The notes: a model not told the origin generated them from the letters alone. A DNA stretch of 64,000 bases from Diaporthe sp. PMI_573 (GCA_021399435.1 JAJTUP010000022.1:62001-126000); one strand, 5' to 3'; positions 1 through 12,141 are shown, numbered from the stretch's first letter. Made by a program: numbers and translations.

Positions 1-641
1 CTCTTTGCAATGCTACAAATGAAGGAGTCAGTCGCCCTGTAAAGTAGCGGCGTGTACCCAGTGCTCAATGCATGAGGCATGACACGGTGCTTTCCTTCAG
101 ATGCATGCAATGGTACTGAGTAAGTCGTTGAAAGGATTCGATATGCCTTCGAACCGCCCCATTCTCCCCGCTCGATCCCACCTTCCAAGAGTGGGCATGA
201 TGTGATGAGGGAATGTTTCACTTTTCGATCCCTTGCCGCGCATAAGAAATAGAACTCCATGCAGTTGGCTGCAATTTTCACACAGAAGGCTGGGGTGTGG
301 CTCCAGAACCGGCAATGATCTACATCTTGTGCAGTCGTTTTACTACGGGACTGTATTCAGCCTTGAGTGGCTTCCTCGCCCCCACGCCAACAACAGGACC
401 AACAAAATTGATCGACAGATACGAATGTGCTGTGCAGCCAACACCTCGCAAACTCCTACCTCTCGCTTGGCGTCCGGTCACCGACTCCAGAATGTGAGAC
501 TGGGACGCACTGGGCGACGAGGGGTGCCTTGCTGTGATAATACAGCAGGCATCACTCGGGCATCATGACGGGGATCCTCGCGAGCAGCCTTTCTCTTCGG
601 GATAGGAGATACGTATAATTCCGGTTCTAAGAGGCTGGAGT
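1..641. other. Intergenic, no gene recognised
   Basis: Only short overlapping reading frames without recognisable protein character are present. The right part is presumably the 3' untranslated and terminator region of the minus-strand monooxygenase gene that ends at 642. The left edge of the terpenoid cluster could lie further left, outside the window. Confidence 0.5.
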
Positions 642-2530
642 CTACTGTCCGGTTCGCTTTGCGAGATACTCCTGCCATACCCTGCCGAGGTCAGCAGGCC
701 TGATGGGCGAGAACATGTTCCCCAGCCAGCCTTTGTTCCGATGTGTGGTGAGGCCGATCTCATCTAAGAGCCTATCAACGTACGGGACGCTATCAAATGC
801 AGCAAAATTCCCAAGCTCGCCGTTAGAGAGATAGCGTCGCTTGTTCCAGGCAATCATGTGCGCTATGTCTTTCTCCCTCTCTGCAGTAGAAGGCAGCTTG
901 AACGCCTTATCCCAGTAGGCTACCGCCCAGATGGCTTGTGCCTCGGCCGCGAACAATTTAGCCCCGGCAACTACGTGATTCATGAAGAGAATAGAATCGT
1001 CGTTCAATGGGGCCATTGTCTGATAGAGCCTGTAGGGTGTTCGCGTCTCGTACTTGTGGTAGTGCTTCGGCGGGTTTCTGAGCATGACGAACCGCCGAAG
1101 GACCTGTTCGTCCGCTTCGCCGACGAGCTTCTGCCACTTGGCAGTCTCTTCATGTGGCTCGATATTCTTGGGGAACGGCAAACCCAGTGCCATGAGCGTG
1201 CTGTGATCGAATATGTCAAGTCCATCTCTCCAGCCAGTTCCACACAAGACGACATCGCACGGAAAATGCTCGCCGTCCTCATCACCGAGGTATAATTCGT
1301 TGCCGCTCAAAAGCTTCACTTCGCCGCGATAAACGTAGACTTTTTCTGCGACAAGGGGCCAGAAGTCGTCAAAATGACACCCTCCAGCGGTGCCGTTTTG
1401 CCAGATGATCCTTGAAACTGTCAGTACATGGCATATTTTGAAGTAGGCAGCAACAGCCAAGGTACGAACTCACTCGTTGTCGTATTCCAGCTTTTCAAAG
1501 CCTTTGTCACTCTTTCTCTCTCGGTAGCCAGCGTACTTGCGTACTGTATTATCCAGCGCTGAGAATATCTTTGTCACGAGTTTCGTGCCCAGTGTGGTGC
1601 TATGGAGGAACCATGTCCACCATGATCGATAGGGGATCAAATAGCACGGCTGAAGCGATGCCATGATCCTCGCCTGCGACGCTTCAACTCCGTTTTTGTA
1701 CGGCGTGGGCAGGTCGATAGGAGCGAGGGCTGCTGTTCCAAGCGAGCCATTCCCAGTCTTTCGAACGATCCATGATACAGTCTTGCCCGCCTTGACTGCC
1801 TCGTATACCATATCGGCAGCCGATTTTCCTGCGCCAATGACGGAAACGTGTTTGATGGACTGGTTCTGGATGACATCAGATTGACCAAAATCGACTGAGT
1901 GTATGATCTTCCCATGGAAATGCTCCTGGCCAGGAAAACTGGGTCTGTTGGGGACTGAAGACTGGCCATTTGCCACCATGACCCTCAAGGAGAATATTGT
2001 TCGCTGGGATTTGGTGATTGTGTCGACGCACATGAATCGCCAGTAACCATCGACCTTCTTGATGGACTCGACGTGGGTGTTGAACTGTATCCTGTCACGT
2101 AGCGTGTGTCCGGCGTGGCTCATGTTATCGACGTAATCTTCGAGATACTTTGTCGTATACTTTGCGCGGAACAAGTCATGCATGCAGTCCTCCTCCGGCG
2201 GCCGCTCCATGGGCATATCAGAAAACTCGGCAATACCATGGGTCCATTGCGACCAAAAACTGGGATAGATTCGTCCTAGAGAATATCAGCAAACACCATA
2301 AATCGGGCCTCGAAGATCGTACGCTTGTTCCATACTCCTCCTACGCAGTCGTCGCCCTCTAGAATGCCTAATCGTGTCTCTGGATGCGCCTGGAGCACGC
2401 GTTGCGCTGCAACGATACCAGTGAGGCCTGGAAAGAGTCGTCAATAACCGTATATTTCACAGTTCACGACGAGTGACAAACCTGCGCCTAAGACGATGAC
2501 GTCGAAAACGGTATCCTCTACAGGTGGCAT
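642..2530 (-). CDS. Flavin-containing monooxygenase, terpenoid cluster tailoring enzyme
   Basis: Four exons: 2482-2530, 2323-2427, 1474-2275 and 642-1410, giving 574 aa in frame; the second intron is only 47 nt. The start at 2530 is the last in-frame ATG before the FAD fingerprint GAGLTG (residues 15-20). A GGVW motif follows, then FHGKIIHS, which fits the FxGxxxHS signature of class B flavin monooxygenases, then a second dinucleotide fold GAGKSAAD (about 199-205, NADPH) and a CGTGW segment near the usual ATG motif. By family the enzyme uses FAD, NADPH and O2 for hydroxylation, epoxidation or Baeyer-Villiger insertion; which one cannot be told from sequence. It lies tail-to-head beside a P450 and close to a terpene synthase, so an oxidised terpenoid is the inferred substrate. 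No membrane segment is obvious. The family call is firm; the reaction is open. Confidence 0.88.
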
Positions 2531-2833
2531 ACTGACAGCGTGCCGCATGCGCATGCGAGGAGGACAATCCGGCTTGGTCGTGATGGCGGGCGTTTGCCTG
2601 TTGGAGAAGTCAGGTCGGCCATATCTGGGAAGAGACCCGGCGCCGTCAATCAAATGTCGGGTCGTAAGGAATCAGTGGCTTGGGACCAACAAGTTAGCAG
2701 TCAGCAGGCAAGAAATCTCTTCGTGTAACACAGAACAGTGTGAATGGTTATAATGCAGGCCCCTGCCGACTCGCCCCAGCTTCTCAACTACATACTAGGT
2801 ACTCAAGTACTACGTCCAGCATTACGTATCTAT

Positions 2834-4741
2834 CTAACAAAAGATCACGCGCACGCCCTTCGAATCCAGTCGCGCGAGAGGCACGATATAGTCATGCACA
2901 GCGACCACGTCCGTCTCGTCCGTCTCGAACAGCTCAAACCGGGGGGCATTGGGGCGGAACAGTGCTGCCAGCATGAAGTTGACCTCAGCCATGGCCAAGT
3001 TCATGCCAATGCAGTTGCGCGAGCCTCGTGCAAAGGGTACCAAGTTACGTGTCATTTGCGCTGAAGCTCCGCCCAACCAACGCTCCGGCACGAAGCTGTA
3101 GGGGTCCGGGAAGACGTCTGGGTCGGTGTGCTGCAAATAGGCAGTCATGCCGACGGGAACCTGTTGCTACATCAGCGCCAAGACGGCACGGTTGAGGTTG
3201 TATGCGGGTTGGTCACAACGTACCCCTGCCGGGATCCTCCAGACTTTCCCATCCCTCGCGCTCGGGTAATACAGCGCCTCATCCGGTGACACTCGCGGGA
3301 GCCGGTGCATGGTACCGTAGCTGTGTCTGCACCTTGTCGTCAACATCACTCCGATCCTCAGGACTACGTGGGGCTCCAAACTCACCGGAGGCCCTCTTTG
3401 ATCAGAGCCTGCAGATATGGCAGCTTCTCCAACTGCGACCATGTCGCCCGCTCCCCAGCGTCCCTGAGCTCCTGCTCCAATCGCTCGCGCATATGCGGGT
3501 TCGACAGGAGGTAATACGTGATGAAATGCAGTGTGCGCGCCGTGGAGACGGACCCGGCTCCCAGCAGGATCTGGGCTTCCTTGGTCAGACGCTCGAGTGA
3601 CAAGTCCTCTTCCGGAAGCCCGCTCTCGTTCACCATGTATCGGAACAAGGTCGGCCGCCCACCCACGACTGGGTCAACCTTTGCGTCTTGACGCTGCTCT
3701 TTCTCTTCGATGAGCTTGCTGATGTATTTCTCGGCCCGCTGTGAGGCAAGTCAGCGACAGGCGTTACCTAAAGTTGCGCTTGTAGACGTACCGTCTTCCA
3801 CACATTGAAACATTCCGCTTTTGGGTCCAGCCACAGAAGAATCCAGGCGGGAACGCGCCGAACGAGGCTGGTTCTTGATCAGTCTGATGAGTTTACGCAA
3901 TAGTTTACTTGCAACCTACTGGATGACCCAAGGAAACTCGGTAAAGAGGGGTATGCACTTGATCATCGAGTGTTGGAGATCGTACCTGTTCGTGTCAGCA
4001 CAAGAATGAATGTTTACAGTTCCGTTCGAACTCACCATGCCGGTGAGAAGTCCTCATCATCGACGAGTTCCGCAGGATCCTCTACACAGACGTGGCCAAT
4101 AATGTCACCAGAAAAAGCCAACATCGCATGGTCAAGTCGAACGATTCGGCCCGTCCCGTTAAAGGACTCAAATCGTGCAATAAGCTTGTCCACAACCTTG
4201 TTAATCAAGGGCTCTAACTTGGTGACACCGTGGCGGGAAAAGTACGGTTCCACTGGTTTGCGGCGTTTGCGATGTAATTCATGGCTGTGGGACAGGAAAA
4301 ATGTGCCTGCATTGCGTTCAGTACATGAGCTTCCTGGTCAACGAGTAGCAGACATACCCTCAAAGCCGATCCCTGACGCGAATTGAGAGTATCCCTGTGT
4401 CCGTCGCGTGCTGCCGGAGACATAGACTTTGTCGTAGAAATTTGGATCGGCAATGGACAACTCCCTGGGGTTGATACGTACGATTGGTCCTGACTGATCA
4501 GCCATATCCTTCACTGAAGATGACGTTGGTACTCACCATAGACTTGGTGCATCCGTTCAATCTCGAAGCAATACTTGGCCTGCTTGACATAGTCAAAGTA
4601 AAACTCGTACAAGCTCGTCACAGCCGCCAACTTTGGGCCAGGGAAGCCAGCCAACGGAGAAAAGCAAAGACGATAAATAATCCTGAAAATGTACTGGAGG
4701 ACGAATGCGCCGAGGATGCCCAGACCGATGTGAGGAGACAT
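2834..4741 (-). CDS. Cytochrome P450 monooxygenase, terpenoid cluster
   Basis: Eight exons: 4537-4741, 4358-4489, 4036-4306, 3920-3985, 3792-3867, 3386-3738, 3224-3320 and 2834-3160. They total 508 aa, the normal length for a fungal microsomal P450. The start is ATG 4741; an apparent extension upstream begins with TTG. The N-terminus is a hydrophobic anchor followed by a proline hinge (PLAGFPGPK). I-helix AGSVST is at 311-316, ExxR (EGLR) at 365-368, PERW at 425-428 and the haem-binding [10 protein letters not shown] with Cys450. All catalytic landmarks are intact. The layout resembles fungal trichodiene-oxygenase-like P450s, a family that hydroxylates terpene skeletons at the ER membrane. 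It is divergently paired with the terpene synthase across about 480 bp, which suggests co-regulation. The exact substrate position is unknown. Confidence 0.92.
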
Positions 4742-5224
4742 GATCAAGGAGTGATGCCGAGTCTAGAGGTGAGAATGAAATGAGAAAGTATCATGAAGTT
4801 TGACTGACCGTTGCAAAGACGGGCGCCAAGGCATGCTTTTAAACGATATGGCGGGATCTTCATAATAACTCATTGATGATTGCCAAGTAGGGTGTAGCTG
4901 CGGTCATGTTGCCGTGTTTGTGGCCTATACCTAGGTACATATGTACTGCCATAGATGGCTATTATCCGAGCAGTTTGCATGGGTAGCGCCAGTGGCTGCA
5001 CCTGGGGGCCGTCAGCCACTCCTTCAAATGTTGGCACCATGCTCAAAGCCAACAGGACCGTTATGAGTATAAATCTACATTGAAATCTGGGCAATCTGAG
5101 TAGGGCTGCATAGGGACGTCACAGTTTCGTGAGGTTGCCCTGCAAAGACTTTCCCCTTGCAAATACACTGCACACTATGGCAGCCAAGATCAACATCCCA
5201 AACACCACCAGTGCCTTAGCAGTC
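4742..5224. promoter_or_regulatory. Shared divergent promoter region of P450 and terpene synthase
   Basis: About 480 bp separate the two divergent start codons. A TATAAA at 5068-5073 faces the terpene synthase, about 150 bp before its start; a TTTAAA-containing stretch near 4840 faces the P450. No operator could be assigned, and no cluster-specific regulator gene is recognised beside it. Confidence 0.45.
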
Positions 5225-7765
5225 ATGCAGTACCAGTATTCCAATCTTCTTGAACCGTCTCAGTACGAGACGGACGGTCTTTGCGACGGCCTCCCGGTAC
5301 GCAAGCATGTTGCCGAAGACCTCGAAGAGGTTGGCACATTCAAGGCGCAAGAAGACTGGAGGAGGTTGGTCGCGCCTCTATCCCACTACAAAGGAGGTCT
5401 TGGTCCCAGACACAGCTTTATGGCAGTTTCGCTGCCAGAATGTCTTCCTGAGCGGTTCGAAATCGTGTCATACGCGAACGAGTTCGCCTTCCTCCATGAT
5501 GGTATGTTGAGTATTCAATGAGGGAGCGACTTGAACACTGAAACCCATACTAAATTGACTACAGACGTCACAGATATCCTGAGCCAGCAAGAGGTACGTG
5601 AGCCTGCTCATGAAAAAGGCAGTACTGGGGCTAACATCAAGAAAGGGAGACATCCAGAATGACCAAGTGTTGGATGCGTTTCGCGAGGGAGCGCGAAACG
5701 GACAGATCGATGCTCTGAATTCCGGGAAACGAAAGATGCAAGCCAAGATCCTGAATACGATGACATCCTTGGATCGGCCACGCGCCTTGGCTGCCATGCG
5801 GGCCTGGGCCGCTTTCGTGGAACATGGCGCCGGACGGCAACACCACCAGCAATTTCAAACATTGGAGGAGTATTTGCCATATCGTACCAGGGATGTGGGC
5901 CACATGTAAGCTTTCTGCAACCCGATATTTTGGGCACGGTTCTCACTCAGCCACCAGGTTCTGGCACGCGCTCGTAACTTTCGGCTGCGCCATTACCATC
6001 CCAGAAGAAGAGATGGGTTTATGCGCGGAACTGGTGATGCCTGCGGTAATCGCGGCAAGCCTAACCAATGACCTTTTCTCCTACGAGAAAGAATATGAGG
6101 CCGCTCAAGCCGCCGAACTTCCTGATGTGGTCAATGCGCTCTGGGTTCTGATGAGCGAACACAAGATATCGTTGGAAGAAGCCAAGTCCATGTGCCGGAT
6201 GCGCATCAAGCAGGAGGTTGCGCAGTACGCGCGCATAGTCAAGGAGACACAATCCAGGAACGACCTTTCCAGCGATGCGAAGAGGTACATCGAACTCATG
6301 CAGTACAGCGTCAGCGGAAACGTCATATGGAGTCTGCAGTGTCCCAGATACCACAGAAACATCCACTACAACGAGCGGCAACTCCTGCGTGAGAAGCATG
6401 AGATCGGGAAGCACCCAACAACGTATCAGTTGGCGGGACAGAAAAAACGTGCAAGGGTGGAGCCTCAGCAGTCGTCCATTTCGAGGAAGAAAATGAGCAC
6501 ATGCAGATGTCCTGGTTTGAATGGAGAAACTGGGCAGAACGGGCATCCACCAGGGGCGGCAGACGGTCCATCCCAAAGTTGCAAGGCGTGTCATGACTGG
6601 GACATTCTCAACCTGACGCAGGGTCGGGTGTTACCAGAGCTGGGGCATGAGGTAAGTGCCCTTGAGCCGCAGGCTTCAATTTTGTCTGCTGACCACTTAG
6701 ATCATATTGGAGCCTTATCGCTATGTCAGCTCGCTACCATCGAAGGGCATTCGAGACATGGTGATCGACGGCATCGAGAATTGGCTAGACGTCTCGCCGG
6801 AGTCCACTGCCATAATCCGAAGTGTGATCAAGACGATCCACAACAGCTCCATTATGTAAGTGCTGAGCCGCAACGGTGCATGTGCCTGCCAAGGCTGACC
6901 TAGTACTTTTAATGTGTGTCCCAGGCTGGACGACTTGCAGGATGGGTCGCAATTACGACGTGGTAGCCCTGCAACCCACATCGTCTTTGGAGAGGCGCAG
7001 ACGATCAACTCGGCGACCTTCCAGTATGTGGAGGCGATTGCAGAGCTCCGGAAACTGACCAATCCGGTCTGCCTTGATATTTTCATCGACGAGATGCGCA
7101 GCCTATTCGTGGGGCAGGCTTTCGATTTGTACTGGACAGACGAGGCGCTGTGTCCCTCGGTAGTGGAATACCTGCAGATGGTCGACGGAAGTAGGTCCCC
7201 TCCGCCTACCCCCTGCTGATGCTGTGCCGCTGAGAGCTGACCTGTAATAAGAAACGGGGGGACTCTTCCGCCTACTGGCCCGGCTAATGGTTGCCGAATC
7301 ACCCCGCGCCGATCCAGCGGATATTGATTGCCTGTGCCGGCTCCTAGGGCGTTATTTCCAGATCCGTGACGACTATCAGAACCTTGTGTCAGCAGAGGTA
7401 GCCTTACGATGGCCCCCAAGATGATATTCATGGCTGACGTCACGCAGTATACGGCGCAGAAGGGCTTCTGCGAAGACCTCGACGAGGGCAAGTTTTCGCT
7501 GCCCCTCATCCATGCCCTGGCGCACACAGATAAGGCTCTGCAGCTGAGAGGTGTCCTGCGGGAGCGATCTCGAAAGGGAAAATGCACCGTGGAGCAGAAG
7601 CGCCTCATACTAGCGCTAATGAACGAAGCTGGGAGCCTGAAGTACGTGCTACATGTGCTCGAGGCGTTACACACCGAGTTGGAGGCCGAGGTGGAGCGGC
7701 TCGAGGGTGTCTTCGGCAAGGCGAACCACGAAATCCGCTCGTTGTTGACGTTGTTGAGGATGTAA
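5225..7765 (+). CDS. Chimeric terpene cyclase-prenyltransferase (di-/sesterterpene synthase type)
   Basis: Eight exons: 5225-5501, 5565-5593, 5646-5905, 5958-6651, 6701-6855, 6925-7190, 7252-7397 and 7448-7765, giving 714 aa, the family norm. ATG 5225 is preferred because homologues start just before a YS..EPS-type segment; ATG 5177 is in frame and would add 16 aa. The N-terminal class I cyclase has the metal motif DDVTD (92-96), split by intron 1 and completed by a 29-nt exon, and the NSE motif NDLFSYEKE (226-234), ending with CPRYH. A linker of about 100 aa follows. The C-terminal prenyl diphosphate synthase has DDLQD (474-478) and RDDYQN (599-604). By family the C-domain builds GGPP or GFPP and the N-domain cyclises it to a C20 or C25 hydrocarbon. 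The N-domain reads like the fusicoccane/ophiobolane-type synthases, but the product cannot be assigned. The core gene of the cluster. Confidence 0.94.
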
Positions 7766-8427
7766 CACTACATCCGAACCTGACATATACTGCCCTTTTA
7801 TCTCTGGGGTCAGGGGTTCTGTCTACATGCGACCTGCTTTTTGAGGCTGAGTGTACCCCCGCAGAAGAGGCCGGGAGAACAGGGGAAGAGGTAAATAGAC
7901 CCCGTTTGACTGCGTCTTGGCACAGAAACAACTGCATTTGATGTGTTGTACAAAATTTGGTTTTGCAATCCCGCATATGACGCCTCAAATTCCAGTTCTC
8001 CGTGACCGGTAATAAACCAGGTGATCACTTATGGTCTGCGGCTCAGCAGCCCACCCCTAGTAACGTGCGGGTATAAGGCCTTAAAGCCGTGTAGCGCGTT
8101 GGTTTTAAAATCACTGTGTACCAGAGGGTACTTGTGTGTCTCGCTGTGCGTATTGTCCCAGGCAGGGAAACAAGATGACCACTCATCGACCCTTAACCGT
8201 GGCCGGGGGCGAGAGGAGTGCACATGGCCCCCTACTGAGCAAAGGACTCCCGTTCCAAGTTTACTTGATCTCTGTGTTTTGTAGCTCTTTTGCTGCTTTG
8301 GCTGAGAAAATGATGCTGTGAAACATCGGGTGCTCCATAAAGACCTGGCTGGCGTGTCCATTTCTACCATCGTAGTATTCCTTCATCAGCTTCGCTGAGG
8401 CAGCCGTCACACTGCTTTCTCCTCACC
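7766..8427. other. Intergenic between terpene synthase and transporter
   Basis: No gene is seen. It must hold the synthase terminator and the promoter of the MFS gene. Confidence 0.5.
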
Positions 8428-10342
8428 ATGTCTCAAGACGCAGCCGCGAAAGATGGCGAGGTTGACCCACTCGACAACATCGAGCAGAGCGAGTACCCAG
8501 GCGGCCTATGGCTGACAGCCATCATTGTTGCTCTTGTTCTCAGCATCTTCCTCGCGTCGCTGGATACGGTGCGTCAAAATGAACTGATGTGGTTGCCAAT
8601 CAGAGCTCTAAACCCTGACAGACGATTATCACCACCGCCATCCCGTCCATCACCAATGAGTTCCACAGCCTCGAAGATGTGGGCTGGTATGGCTCGGCCA
8701 TGTTCTTTCCCTTGGCAGCCACACAGTCTGTATGGGGTAAAGCTTACAAATACTTCCCGGTGAAGCAAGTCTTCCTCCTGGGAATCGTCATCTTCGAAAT
8801 TGGCAGTCTGATATGCGGTGATTAACCTCCCGACCTCATTTTTCTACCCAACGCGCAGCATGCTAACGATAGGAAGCACTTGCACCAAACAGTAATGCCT
8901 TCATTGCTGGGCGGGCTGTCACGGGAACAGGCTGTGCTGGTGTCTTTGCAGGCTGCTTCATCATCATTTCTCTGTCTTCCAGGCCGAGAATCAGACCAGC
9001 AATGACTAGTACACTCTCCGCGACTTTTGCCGTTGCTTCCGTGGTAGGACCATTGATTGGAGGCGCGTTCACACAGAATGCGACTTGGCGCTGGTGGTAT
9101 GAGAAGCTTGTCGTAATATATCGATGAATTCACAGAAAGGCTGATCTTGACCAGTTTCTACATCAACCTGCCCTGTGGGCTTGTCGCAGCTCTAGCCATG
9201 ATCTTTGCATTTCACGCTCCAAAGGCTGCTGCGCCGACGCCGGCATCTTCGAAGGAGAAATTACTGCAGATGGACATTCCTGGTTCAGTTCTTATCTGCG
9301 CCACCATTGTCTGCTTTACACTCGCTCTGCGATGGGCTGGTGTAGAGAAGGCATGGGCAGACTCCGACGTCGTGGGTACTTTAGTCGCGACACCGATATT
9401 CCTAATTTTATTCGCCTTCGACCAGTGGCTCCAAAAAGACAGGGCACTCGTCATGCCAAGTTTCTTGAAAAATCGAGTCTTGGTCGTTGGTGCTGTTTTC
9501 GAGTTCTTGTAAGCCGTCACGTTGCTCGGGGCAGAGCGAGGCCGGGTTCTAACTTGGCCGTCTTTTAGTATTGCGGGCTGTTTCAATCTCGCTCTGTTCT
9601 ACCTCCCCATCTATTTCCAGGCAGTGCGAGGTGTCTCAGCCATTTCTTCCGGCGTCCGTCTTATCCCGGTAATTCTGGGCTTGACCATCACGCAAATCGT
9701 TGTCGGTGGCCTAATTACCGCCACCGGCATCCATAATCCATTTTTTATCCTAGGTCCTGCGATCGCAGCTGTTGGGTCGGGCTTGTTCATGCTGCTTGAC
9801 GAGCAGTCCAGTGCAGGCCGGTGGATTGGATTTCAGATCGTGCTTGGGGTGGGAGTTGGCTTCTGTCTTACTATACCGCTCATGTTATCGCAAGTTGTGG
9901 TAGAGACAAAGGATGTGTCGACAGCGACGCCCCTCATCATCTGTAGGTCTCCCATCCGTCTCCCCCTGAGCCAGGTTTGGAAGTGCTAACACCATCTGAA
10001 GTTGCACAGTCGATGGGAAGCGCTTTCCTCCTTCCCACAGCGCAGGCGGTTTTCCAAAATCAGCTTCTGAAGGCCCTGCATCAATTTGCTCCGGATGTTG
10101 ATCCTCTAGTAGTCTTGGCTGCGGGTGCAAACAGCGAAGCGATATCGAGTCTACCCAGCGAGAGCCTTGGAGGTATAACGCAGAGTTACAGGAGCGCATT
10201 GAGGTATACGTTCGCGATTGGCATTCCGTTCGCTGGGATAGCGCTCTTGGTCAGTTTATTCATGCCCTGGTTCAGATATCATAGCGCGGCGAACAAGCCA
10301 GCCGCCAACACAGCGTTCGGTCAAGCAGAGAAAGGTAATTAA
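8428..10342 (+). CDS. MFS transporter, drug/metabolite efflux type, in terpenoid cluster
   Basis: Six exons: 8428-8568, 8622-8817, 8877-9096, 9155-9508, 9569-9942 and 10002-10342, giving 541 aa. The start ATG precedes a short acidic cytosolic tail and the first membrane helix. Family marks are [13 protein letters not shown] in the first helices, VGWYGSAMF, a GRAVTG loop, WRWCFYINLP and many hydrophobic segments, consistent with a 12-14 helix DHA-type exporter of the fungal toxin/multidrug efflux class. Two acceptors (8876 and 10001) were chosen because nearer AGs break the frame. By position it probably exports the terpenoid or gives self-protection. Plasma-membrane location is inferred. Substrate unknown. 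Confidence 0.9.
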
Positions 10343-10790
10343 GTGGAGAATGAGAAGAGTGCAGATCGTAAGGAGACCGTCAAATGAAGCAAGACCCATT
10401 ACACATAGAGTGTCATCCATAGCCTTAGATGTAACAGGAGCTCCCCGAGCGCCGCTGCAGCGGCTCGCAAAAATCAGCCTGAAGAGTTTTCGGCAGCTGA
10501 GCTACCTAGGTAGACGTGCGAGGAGTAAGAAATACAGAGCAGGAAATACAGAGTATTAGGAGGGGGCTCCACCGCCTCCACACACACACGCTGTCTTGTA
10601 ACGCCGGTGCCGAGCAGGTACAGGTGTCCCATGCATGGAATAACCGTTCCTTTCACCTGCATTCAAGATATGCGATGACGCCTCTTGCTGCCTTCGACCC
10701 TCGGAAACCCAACAAGAAGTACTTAAAGGTACCTTCTCCTCCCCAGGCTCACTCGAACCCCACTTCTCCCATTCACTCCTCTTGGTGACC
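10343..10790. other. Intergenic between transporter and hydrolase
   Basis: No gene is seen. A short CA-rich run (cacacacac) lies near 10580. Confidence 0.5.
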
Positions 10791-11959
10791 ATGGCATCCG
10801 ACTCCCATCCTCAGCGCCTTGCTACCTGGCAGGTTTACACACAAAGCCCAAGAGATCCGGAACTGGAAAAGGTTCGATTAGAAAACTTCAATTTGTATTG
10901 GAGACCGTGTGCAGAGCCTGATAGGTGCTATAGCTTCTTGCCCAGAATGGTCCTTGGCCAGACCCTCCCTTCAAGGATACGGCACAGTGCCGCACAATCT
11001 CAGATTATGCCGATGGTCTGCTCGCAAAGGCACTCGGGCCGCCTCCGACAGGCCTACAGCAGGAGACGTACACTATACCAACGAGCGACGGGTACGTCTC
11101 CACCGCTCTATTGACCAGGCCCGCACCCGGCTCCAATTCCGGTCCGCTCATTGTGCTGTTCCACCCGGGAGGTTTCTTCCTCGGGAGCCCTGCCAAGTTG
11201 ACCATGTACGCCCGGCCCCTCGCACAACTGTTCGGTGCTTCTGTTCTGTGTCCCTCGTACCAGTTCGCCCCAGAGCACGCATTCCCGACAGGCGTCGAAG
11301 ACGCGTGGGCGACACTCCAGTGGGCTGCGAGCCACGCGTCAGAGCTCGGAGCGGACCCTACCAGGGGGTTCCTCGTGGGAGGCATCTCCAGCGGTGCCAA
11401 CTTCGCAGTCGCGCTCACGCGGCGGGCCGTGGAAGTCGGGCTCCAGCCTCGTGTCACGGGCACATGGGCTCCGATCTTCATGGGGCTGAATGAGAAAGAT
11501 GTGGTGCCGGACGATTACAAAACATTCTGGACGAGCCATGAGCAACATCGCGACGCTCTCGTTATCGATGAGGGCAAGGCGGCGACCATGTGGGAATACT
11601 ACAAGCCCGGGGTTGAGTCACCCTTATTCAATCCTCTAGCTCCGCCTCTCGACAAGATCGGCGCGATGCCCAAGATATTCCTCCAAGTTGCGGGCCATGA
11701 CATGTTCCGCGACGACGGTCTCATTCTCGCGTATGCGCTACAGGATTATGGTGTTGACGTGAAGCTGGAGGTATATCCGGGTGTGTGTCATTCGTTCTGG
11801 GTATTCGCGCCAGGCCTAACGCTTTCAAAGAGGTTTGTGAGCGACATCGTGGAGGGATTCACCTGGCTGCTGGGTGTAAGTACGGATGGTTTGGATCCGG
11901 GGTGGGAGACGGCAATGTCGATGCCAGCCATCAATATAGATGATGGAGTGGAAGTGTAG
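10791..11959 (+). CDS. Alpha/beta hydrolase of the hormone-sensitive lipase family, cluster tailoring
   Basis: Two exons, 10791-10908 and 10962-11959, give 371 aa. The 53-nt intron has an unusual GTGCAG donor, chosen because it is the only join that keeps the WRPYPPF segment in frame with the body. The oxyanion motif HPGGFF is at 107-112 (HGG with Pro in place of Gly), the nucleophile elbow GISSG holds Ser182, and the acid and base are expected in GHDMFRDDG and VCHSFW near the C-terminus. There is no signal peptide, so it is probably cytosolic. By family it hydrolyses esters or lactones; in this position it may remove an acetyl group or act on a lactone made by the flavin monooxygenase, which is inference. 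It is the right-most intact cluster gene. Confidence 0.88.
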
Positions 11960-12141
11960 AGCAAGTAAGACCTGTGTGCTAGCTAGATTCTCGTCATTGT
12001 AATTATGGCGGCCAAGGGAGAGACCCCCTGAACCAGTCTGCAGATGTTCTGCATCTTTATAAGCACTGGAAGTTTTATGTAGATCGTTAGGCTACATAAT
12101 TTGAGCGGGGTCTGCGGTTCATCACTGGCCATACTAGTAGC

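Noticed and set aside
6721..7719. Open frame of 332 codons antisense to the terpene synthase
   Set aside because: It runs opposite the prenyltransferase domain and its introns; the composition is that of a reverse-complement shadow.
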